58,088 nt of DNA from a virus. Where the stretch lies: positions 1 to 58,088 of IMG/VR virus record IMGVR_UViG_3300036800_000168. The stretch is one strand, 5' to 3'. Shown here one piece after another: positions 52,814 through 58,088 of this stretch (positions are counted from its first letter, which is position 1; each line of letters starts with the position of its first letter). Position numbers and translations under genes: made by a program. The notes beneath the pieces are model-generated. The model ran no database searches. It was not told where the DNA came from and was given only the letters and a program-made list of their open reading frames with translations.

Positions 52814-54552
52814 CGTGCTCCCATCTGAGCGAGTCCTGCCTCTACGCGCCTGCGGAAGGCCGCCAGGCGGTCGTTGCCGCGCGGGTCCCCCCGGTAGGCG
52901 TCCCGGTTCGTGTAGCCGCTCTGGTCGGCGCTGTTAGGCGCGACGGGGGCAAGCTGGGCGTTCTCCGGGTGCATCCCCGAGAAGGTCTGCACCGTCGGCC
53001 CGTCCGGCTGCGGCGGCTGCTGCGGCTGGCCCATGACGTCGTCGGGGACGACGGGGCCGCCGGGCAGCGGCGGCGCTCCCTGGTACGGCGGGGCACCGCC
53101 AGCGGCGGCCGGGTCGGACAGGCCGCCCATCGGCGGCGGCGCGCCCGGCCCGTTCAGCGGGGTCGAGCCCATCGGGTCCGGGGAGGTGCCCGGCCCGTCG
53201 GTGACCAGGTCCGTGCTGGTGCCCGCCTGGCGCACCAGGTAGGCGCCCCGGCACTTCGCCCCGGTCCTGGCCGCGTGCTTGTGACTGAACGAGGCGTGCA
53301 GCCCCAGGCGCCTGGCCAGGTCAGGATGACGGTAGGCCTGCTCGCCGTGAGCTGCCGCCCATGCCTGCTGCACCACGGGCGCGCTGTCGGTCATCCCCGC
53401 GTACAGGCCCGCCTCGAACCGGGCCGAGCCCTTCCCCGCCAGCCGCGAGGTAGGCCGCCACTTGCTGGCGAACAGGTAGCCCTTGCGGAACTCCGGGTCG
53501 CGCATCAGCGCGTCGGGGGCGAACGAGGCCGACACGCGGCGTAGCGACGCGGTACGCGACGCGCGTGCCACCTGGAAGGCCCGCTGAGCCTCCTGGGCGT
53601 TGGCGCCCTGCCCGGAGTCGCCGCCCATCGAGCGCGGCACGTCCTGCGGCCCTGCGGGGGCCTGGGAGCCCCCGTAGCCCTGGGCGTAGCCCTTGACGTA
53701 CGGCGAGACCCCCGAGCTGTTGTCGGCGAACAGGGGCCGCTCCCCGGCAGCCAGGTCCGACTGCCCGGCACTCAGGCCGGCCTGGAAGTCCCCGCCGGCC
53801 TCGTTCTGCGACCAGGGGTCCGGGGAGGTAGCCGCCGAGTTGAACGGCGGGGTGATGTCGTCGGTGGTGGCGTGCGGCTGGCTCCAGGTATCGGCCTGGC
53901 GGCGCAGCGACGCGGTGGCCTGACCCTGGTCGTCCGCCCGGTACAGCGCGGAGGAGTCGGAGTTCATCCGCCGGCCCTGGGCGTAGGCGGCGAGGTACTG
54001 CGGGTGCAGGTCGCCGCGCCCGGTGTGCCGCTCGTACTCCGAGCGGCTCATCGCCGCCCGGCCGACGGCGCCGTGCATCAGCCCGGCCGTCTCGTTCCAC
54101 GCGGACAGGTAGCGGCCGTGCTGGATGGCGCTGTGCGGGAACTTCTGCTTGTGCTGCGGGTGCTCCCCCCGGGTGGCCGCCGCCTTACCGAGCGCCTCGG
54201 CGTCTCCGGCCGCCAGCCCGGACGCTGCCGTGCGCGGCTGCGGTCCGTCCGGCCCGGTGGACCACTCCTGGCGGAACGTGGAGCTGGGCGAGTTATCGCC
54301 CAGCGGGAACGCCACGCCCACCGGCAGCTCGTCGTCCTCGGGCACCGGCTGGTTGTTCGGGTCGGTGTGCTGCTCGACCTGCGGCAGCCCCGAGGCGGCC
54401 TGCGAGCGCATCGGGCGGCCGTCGGCGGACCACCAGTCGTGGTCGGTATCGCCCTGCGGCGTCGAGTCGTCGTCACCGTCCCCGTCAGGGTCAGAGGCGG
54501 TAACCCACATGAGTCCCCTGCGGGACGGCAGGGAGTAGTCCGGCTGGGCCAT
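52810..54552 (-). CDS. Large low-complexity protein with repeated short motifs, 580 aa
   Basis: ATG 54552 with GGAAGGA upstream. It starts AQPDYSLPSRRGLMWVTASD (disordered, acidic), then has SQAASGLPQVEQHTDPNNQP, which recurs in the 507-residue protein. About five related short units follow, each with an aromatic-Gly-x2-Gly or F-x2-G core (QYLAAYAQGRRM, DFQAGLSAGQSDL, PYVKGYAQGYG, EFRKGYLFASKW, RFEAGLYAGMTD). TASLRR sites occur twice. The C-terminus is proline-rich. Not recognised as a known family; probably a packaged or head-interior protein. Confidence 0.6.
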   Translation of the reverse strand: MAQPDYSLPSRRGLMWVTASDPDGDGDDDSTPQGDTDHDWWSADGRPMRSQAASGLPQVEQHTDPNNQPVPEDDELPVGVAFPLGDNSPSSTFRQEWSTGPDGPQPRTAASGLAAGDAEALGKAAATRGEHPQHKQKFPHSAIQHGRYLSAWNETAGLMHGAVGRAAMSRSEYERHTGRGDLHPQYLAAYAQGRRMNSDSSALYRADDQGQATASLRRQADTWSQPHATTDDITPPFNSAATSPDPWSQNEAGGDFQAGLSAGQSDLAAGERPLFADNSSGVSPYVKGYAQGYGGSQAPAGPQDVPRSMGGDSGQGANAQEAQRAFQVARASRTASLRRVSASFAPDALMRDPEFRKGYLFASKWRPTSRLAGKGSARFEAGLYAGMTDSAPVVQQAWAAAHGEQAYRHPDLARRLGLHASFSHKHAARTGAKCRGAYLVRQAGTSTDLVTDGPGTSPDPMGSTPLNGPGAPPPMGGLSDPAAAGGAPPYQGAPPLPGGPVVPDDVMGQPQQPPQPDGPTVQTFSGMHPENAQLAPVAPNSADQSGYTNRDAYRGDPRGNDRLAAFRRRVEAGLAQMGAR

Positions 54553-54556
54553 CGCT

Positions 54557-56080
54557 CTAGTCCTTCCCGCCGACCGGGGCGACGTGGTACTCCTTGGCCA
54601 TCTGGTCGATGTAGTTGATGACCTTGGAGCGCGGCTCGCTGGTGCGGCCGATGTCGTGCTTGGCGTTCTCCACGTCGGCCGGGCCGTTGACCGGGAACTT
54701 ATCGGTGCCCGGCAGGTGGTGGGCGGCACTCTCGCGCTCGGACTCGGTAACTCCCCCGGCCGCCAGGCCCCTCGCGCCCATCCGGCTGCCGGTCCCCTTG
54801 GGGTGCCTCGCGCACGCGCAGTCCCGGTCGGCGCAGTTCCCGCAGTCGCCGCCCTTGCACCCGGTGCACGACAGCTCGGAGAGCACCGGGCGGACCACGG
54901 CCATGAAGCCGTGCAGCACGGCCGAGTCGTCGTCGGTACGGTCCGTCTGCCCCCACGCGGAGGTGAAGCGGTTGTGGGCCGCGCCCAGCTCCGCCGCAGA
55001 GTGCGAGGAGGTTATCGCGCGCAGCCCCTCCTGCACGCCGACGGCCTCGCACTGCGCCTGGCGGCGGGCCGCGTCGATGTCCATCAGGTAGCCGACGGCC
55101 ACGCTGGCGGTGTGCGAGCGGTCGGAGCAGTCCTCGTCCGGCCAGTGGCCGCTGCCGCACCGCTCGTGGAACGGGTGCATGACGTCAGGCTGCATCGCCC
55201 AGCGGTAGCCGAACGGGTCGGGCAGCGAGTACCCGGCGATCACGGCGGCGGTACGGCGCTCGGCCCCGGCGTCCTGCGGCACCCCGGCGACCGGGTTGGG
55301 GCTGCTGTAGCCCTGGGAGTCGGTTGCGGCCGGGGCGGTCGGGATCGTCCCCGGCGCCCCGAGGGGGACTTCCGCGTAGGAGTCGGCGGTGTCGAAGCTC
55401 GTGGTGTGCGCGTCGGGCCGCTCCGGGCCGCTGCCGTAGCCTGAGCCGCCGGCGTCCTGCTGCATCACCGTCTGGATCAGCGGCGCCTGCTGCGAGGAGA
55501 CCTGCGAGTCGTGGTTGAACCCCTCGACCTGGGCGTTGTACGGGTCCTGGTCGGGCGCGAAGGTGGGGAACACCTGCGTCGGGTACGGCGTCTGCTGCGG
55601 CTGGTTGTTCGGGTCGGTGATCTGGTCGATCTGCGGCAGGCCGCTGGCCGCCTGGCTGCCGTGCAGGTAGGCGACCACCGACATGAACTCGTTCCTGGCC
55701 GCGCCCATCTTCAGCCCGTACCCGGACGCCAGGGAGCGTGCCCGGCCGTCAGCCTGGGCGGCCAGCTCGGAGCTGTCGGCGCGGACCTCAGCGGGCAGGC
55801 CCCGGTACCAGACCGACGCCTCGGCGATCATCGCGGTGCGGTAGTCGCCAGGCGTCTCGTACTCGGCGATCCAGTCGGTGGCGGCCGTGTGGTGCTCGTG
55901 CGCCGTAAACGGCATGAGGCGCTGCGCGGCGATCCGCGCGCCCAGGTCGGTCTCCCTGTCCTGGTCGGCGAGCGCCGCCGCGCGGCGGTCGAAGTCGTCG
56001 AGGGCCGCGACAGCCTGAGCGGTCTCCTGGCCCGTGGACGCCTGGCGGATCATCCGCGTCAGGTCGCTGCGGTTCGTCAT
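54557..56080 (-). CDS. Large protein with metal-site C-terminus and shared linkers, 507 aa
   Basis: ATG 56080 (MTNRSDLTRMIRQAST) with GGGAGGG upstream is chosen over earlier in-frame codons. The helical N-terminal part (VAALDDFDRRAAALADQDRE, LMPFTAHEHHTAATDWIAEY) leads to GSQAASGLPQIDQITDPNNQ and then GYGSGPERPDAHTT with YAEVPLGAPG. Later LPDPFGYRWAMQPDVMHPFH, CGSGHWPDEDCSD, and near the C-terminus CTGCKGGDCGNCADRDCACA, enough cysteine for two zinc or iron-sulfur sites. Function unknown; shared segments link it to its two downstream neighbours. Confidence 0.6.
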   Translation of the reverse strand: MTNRSDLTRMIRQASTGQETAQAVAALDDFDRRAAALADQDRETDLGARIAAQRLMPFTAHEHHTAATDWIAEYETPGDYRTAMIAEASVWYRGLPAEVRADSSELAAQADGRARSLASGYGLKMGAARNEFMSVVAYLHGSQAASGLPQIDQITDPNNQPQQTPYPTQVFPTFAPDQDPYNAQVEGFNHDSQVSSQQAPLIQTVMQQDAGGSGYGSGPERPDAHTTSFDTADSYAEVPLGAPGTIPTAPAATDSQGYSSPNPVAGVPQDAGAERRTAAVIAGYSLPDPFGYRWAMQPDVMHPFHERCGSGHWPDEDCSDRSHTASVAVGYLMDIDAARRQAQCEAVGVQEGLRAITSSHSAAELGAAHNRFTSAWGQTDRTDDDSAVLHGFMAVVRPVLSELSCTGCKGGDCGNCADRDCACARHPKGTGSRMGARGLAAGGVTESERESAAHHLPGTDKFPVNGPADVENAKHDIGRTSEPRSKVINYIDQMAKEYHVAPVGGKD

Positions 56081-56118
56081 CAGCCCTCCCGTGGGTTCCT
56101 GTACCTTCTGCGGCCAGG

Positions 56119-56649
56119 TCACGGAAAGGGCATGAGGGACAGTAACGGCGTGGTAACGATCGAGGTCAGTGCGTCCTCGTGACCTTTCCGCAACCACTGG
56201 TCGCCGATGACGTCCATCACCGCCGCCAGGTCGGCGGTGCGCAGCGGCGGCATCCGCCCCGCGTCGAGGAAGTCCAGCCACATGCCCGCCGCCTCGGAGG
56301 CGGACAAGCCGGAGTTCACCCGGGCAGCCGCCCAGCCGGGCATCCGCCCGTACCACTGCTGCCTGCCGGAGTCCGGCTTGCGGACCGGCTCCATTCCCTG
56401 CCCGGCGGCGGCGGCCACCAGGGCACGAAGCTGCGAGCGGCTGAGCACCACGCGGGAGCCGGAGTCGAGGATGCCCCGCGCCGCCGTCACCGGGTCGTCG
56501 TCAGTCTCCCGGCGGGCCGCCGCGTCGTCTGACGCGCACCCCTGGTGCAGCTTGCGGCCGTAGTAGTAGAAGTACTCGTCACCGAGAATGAACTCATTCC
56601 CGCACTCGTCGCAGGTGATCCCGGTCTCCCGGGCCGTCGCTGTCGCCAC
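56119..56649 (-). CDS. Zinc-finger protein, 176 aa
   Basis: GTG 56649 with GGGAGG 5 bases upstream; it overlaps the preceding gene by 56 bases. An N-terminal finger, CDECGNEFILGDEYFYYYG with KLHQGC, gives CxxC...HxxC. A helical domain follows (LSRSQLRALVAAAAGQGMEP) and a C-terminal part with WYGRMPGWAAARVNSG. May be an adapter or DNA-binding protein of the packaging/head region. Confidence 0.6.
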   Translation of the reverse strand: MATATARETGITCDECGNEFILGDEYFYYYGRKLHQGCASDDAAARRETDDDPVTAARGILDSGSRVVLSRSQLRALVAAAAGQGMEPVRKPDSGRQQWYGRMPGWAAARVNSGLSASEAAGMWLDFLDAGRMPPLRTADLAAVMDVIGDQWLRKGHEDALTSIVTTPLLSLMPFP

Positions 56650-56956
56650 TGAAGCCTCCCACGGCTTCCGTGGGCGGCCCGGCGGGTTCCTCGGGCAGCG
56701 CGATCTTGTAGGCGTTCAGGAGCTGAAGGGCGAGGACCTCCCGCGCCTGGACGGTGACCGACTCCAGGAAGACCAGCGCCTCGGTGTAGCCGCGCGTCAT
56801 CTCCGGCCTCGGCCGGGTGCCCCGCAGCAGATCCAGCATGGCGTCGGCCGCGCGGACGTCCTCGGCCGCCATCGACAGCAGGGAGTTGCGCTCCCAGTCG
56901 CGGGGGTCCGGCCCGTCGTGGAGCGGGGTTTCCTCGTCCTCCGGGGCCTCGGTCAC
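56594..56956 (-). CDS. Unknown helical protein, 120 aa
   Basis: The GTG at 56956 overlaps the stop of the glycosylase gene (GTGA). After an acidic start (TEAPEDEETPLHDG), the chain is helical (SLLSMAAEDVRAADAMLDLL, YTEALVFLESVTVQAREVLA). No motif recognised; the terminal 56 bases are shared with the next gene. Confidence 0.55.
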   Translation of the reverse strand: MTEAPEDEETPLHDGPDPRDWERNSLLSMAAEDVRAADAMLDLLRGTRPRPEMTRGYTEALVFLESVTVQAREVLALQLLNAYKIALPEEPAGPPTEAVGGFSGDSDGPGDRDHLRRVRE

Positions 56957-57546
56957 GCCGTGGCCTTCTGCGGCAGCGCCAGCCGCAGCGCGTCCACCGT
57001 GGCCTTCTTCCACTCCGCCCGCTCGGCGTCGTCCTTCAGGTGCAGCAGGTAGGCCGGGTGCGGGACGGCGAGCAGGCGGCGCCCGTCCAGCTCGTGCCAC
57101 TTGAAGCGGGCGTCGGCGAACCTGCCCAGCGTGCCCCGGGTAAGTCCCCGCCAGGCGACGTCCCCGGCCGCGACGACCACCACCGGGTCAACCAGCGCGA
57201 CCTCGGCCGCCAGCCGGGCCTCGGACGCCTGGACCTCGAACGGGTACGGCGTGCGGTTGGCCGACGACGGCCGCCACGGCAGCACGTTGGTCGCGTAGCA
57301 GTACTCCCACGGGATCCCGGCCTGCCGGAACAGCTCCTGGAGCAGCGCGCCCGACCTCCCGGTGAACGGCCGACCCCTGCGGTCCTCCTCCTCGCCGGGC
57401 GCCTCGCCGACCGCCGCGATCGGCGCGCCGAGCATCCCGTGGCCGCGCACCATCCGCTTGCCCTCTGCCAGCTTCGCGAGGACCGGGGTCCGGGCGTACT
57501 CCTCGTACAGGGCCGCCATCGCCGCCTCGCGGCCTTCCTGCTCCAC
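56953..57546 (-). CDS. Uracil-DNA glycosylase, family 4/5 type, 197 aa
   Basis: GTG 57546 is chosen because GGAGGA lies 3-4 bases upstream; the frame is open for ~94 further codons with no protein-like content. GEAPGEEEDRRGRPFTGRSG (47-66) is the family-4/5 active-site/uracil-pocket motif, and VPHPAYLL (161-168) is the DNA-binding HPxxL loop. NVLPWRPSSANRTPY follows YCYAT near residue 85. Family-4 enzymes normally hold a [4Fe-4S] cluster with two N-terminal cysteines; here only Cys83 is visible, so the cluster appears to be missing. It removes uracil from DNA. It starts the operon after promoter copy 13. Confidence 0.85.
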   Translation of the reverse strand: MEQEGREAAMAALYEEYARTPVLAKLAEGKRMVRGHGMLGAPIAAVGEAPGEEEDRRGRPFTGRSGALLQELFRQAGIPWEYCYATNVLPWRPSSANRTPYPFEVQASEARLAAEVALVDPVVVVAAGDVAWRGLTRGTLGRFADARFKWHELDGRRLLAVPHPAYLLHLKDDAERAEWKKATVDALRLALPQKATA

Positions 57547-57628
57547 TAGTCCTCCTCCGGAAACGGCGAACCGGGCGACCCTAAGCCAGAGAGGGGGCCG
57601 CCCGGTCCGCGCGCAGGCCCATCGGTCC

Positions 57629-57682
57629 GGTCCTGCGTTGCAAGGAACAAGCACTTCCTCGCGGAAGCACCTGACTAGGACC
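57629..57682 (-). promoter_or_regulatory. Structured leader upstream of the glycosylase gene
   Basis: GGTCCT (57629-57634) can pair with AGGACC (57677-57682), and inside it CTTCC pairs with GGAAG around GCGA (near 57655-57666). On the plus strand this segment also contains TTGCAAGGAAC, the same leader word used by several promoter copies, but no good -10 box precedes it. It may be an RNA fold between promoter copy 13 and the glycosylase start. Confidence 0.35.
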
Positions 57683-57687
57683 AGGGT

Positions 57688-57706
57688 AATACAGCTTTTC
57701 TTGCTA
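57688..57706 (-). promoter_or_regulatory. Shared element, copy 13, facing the glycosylase gene
   Basis: AATACAGCTTTTCTTGCTA on the plus strand; read on the minus strand, TGTATTAC at its edge would be a weak -10 for the gene at 57546, with about 140 bases of leader. On the plus strand the -10 would be TAGACA, a poor match. The stop codon of the 57704 gene lies inside the element, so it overlaps coding sequence, unlike the other copies. Confidence 0.55.
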
Positions 57707-57985
57707 GACAACCCCATCAGGAACGGGAGGGCAATCGTCTGCTCCCTCACCCGGCTGCCTGCGGCTGTCCACGACGACGCAGCCGTCCACGTCCAGCAGC
57801 AGCCACTTTTCGAGAGAGTCGTACTCACCCGCCAGGAGCTTCCAGTCGGCCGGGCGCATTGCCGTCCGCCACAGCTCCCACCCGGAGACGCGGCAGCAGG
57901 TCACCTGGAGGCCGTAGGGCAGGTTGAAGATCGACGTGCGGGGGATCTCAGCGGTGGTGACGTGCAGGTCGTGGTACGAGGGCAC
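57704..57985 (-). CDS. Unknown protein, 93 aa
   Basis: The GTG at 57985 lies 5 bases after the stop of the partial gene at the right edge. The chain is beta-rich with two adjacent cysteines (LQVTCCRVSGWELW), then WKLLAGEYDSLEKWLLLDVD and a proline-rich acidic end. Its stop (57704-57706) overlaps promoter copy 13. Function unknown. Confidence 0.55.
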   Translation of the reverse strand: MPSYHDLHVTTAEIPRTSIFNLPYGLQVTCCRVSGWELWRTAMRPADWKLLAGEYDSLEKWLLLDVDGCVVVDSRRQPGEGADDCPPVPDGVV

Positions 57986-57990
57986 CTAGC

Positions 57991-58088
57991 TCACCCGGCT
58001 TCCCCGGCCTTGCGCGCCTCGTCCTTCCAGGTGATTCCCGCCTGGCCGGCCCACTGCATCATGCCGTGCAGGAACAGCTTGGCGGCCT
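57991..58088 (-). CDS. Partial gene at the right edge
   Basis: The last 32 residues of a minus-strand gene (AAKLFLHGMMQWAGQAGITW, then KDEARKAGEAG) and a TGA at 57991-57993 are visible. Clean G/C third positions support coding. The gene continues beyond 58088 and cannot be identified from this end. Confidence 0.5.
   Translation of the reverse strand, partial: AAKLFLHGMMQWAGQAGITWKDEARKAGEAG

Noticed and set aside
1-58088. tRNA genes, integrase, lysin, terminase or replication proteins
   Set aside because: No cloverleaf-type TTC arm or matching acceptor was noticed by eye, and no frame shows the motifs of these proteins; an automated search could still find a missed tRNA.

Overview
The window is part of the genome of a large tailed double-stranded DNA phage of a high-GC actinobacterium. 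The main evidence is a run of head genes on the minus strand (portal protein, an unusually large prohead protease/scaffold-like polyprotein, the N-terminal part of a major capsid-like protein), tail-fibre-like adhesins, and a WhiB-type iron-sulfur regulator, a family typical of actinobacteria and their phages. Codons end almost always in G or C, GTG starts are common, and genes are packed with 4-base GTGA/ATGA overlaps. The host genus cannot be fixed from the sequence. No tRNA, rRNA, CRISPR array, integrase, terminase, polymerase or lysin was recognised; terminase probably lies beyond the right edge and the tail genes beyond the left edge.

Layout. (a) 1-6739, minus: capsid-like protein (cut by the left edge), three small virion-type proteins, and a 1505-residue protease polyprotein. 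(b) 6873-8068, plus: two-gene island with its own promoter. (c) 8065-12349, minus: two membrane proteins, a small protein and a 1142-residue SWIM zinc-finger protein. (d) 12451-13938, plus: five-gene island with its own promoter. (e) 13991-26138, minus: membrane protein, beta-helix fibre with carbohydrate-binding-like repeats, a 1308-residue repetitive fibre, portal, and small zinc/histidine-rich proteins. (f) 26198-51687, plus: about 60 small accessory genes in ten or eleven operons, including a cytosine methylase-like protein, a HAD-like hydrolase, a ParB-like protein, WhiB, NUDIX, a membrane-anchored HNH protein, a C2H2 zinc finger, a transglutaminase-like protein, a beta-solenoid protein and a secreted protein. 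(g) 51797-58088, minus: three large low-complexity proteins sharing peptide segments, small proteins, a uracil-DNA glycosylase and two genes at the right edge.

Regulation. Almost every plus-strand operon starts at a copy of one 19-bp element, consensus AATACAGCTTTTCTTGATA. Thirteen clear copies and one degenerate copy are present, in both orientations. In nine forward copies and three reversed copies a TAnnnT -10 box begins at the downstream edge of the element. Several predicted transcripts are leaderless or nearly so; four others would begin near a shared GCAAGG leader. GC-rich hairpins without U tracts close several operons. The element is the best candidate here for a common phage control system.

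Another striking signal is an exactly spaced four-histidine motif, L-R-x-H-x4-H-x16-H-x3-H, in four otherwise unrelated proteins (8921-12349, 12451-12732, 24430-24672, 24669-25856). No stretch longer than about 160 bases is without an annotated gene, so there are no large empty regions to describe.
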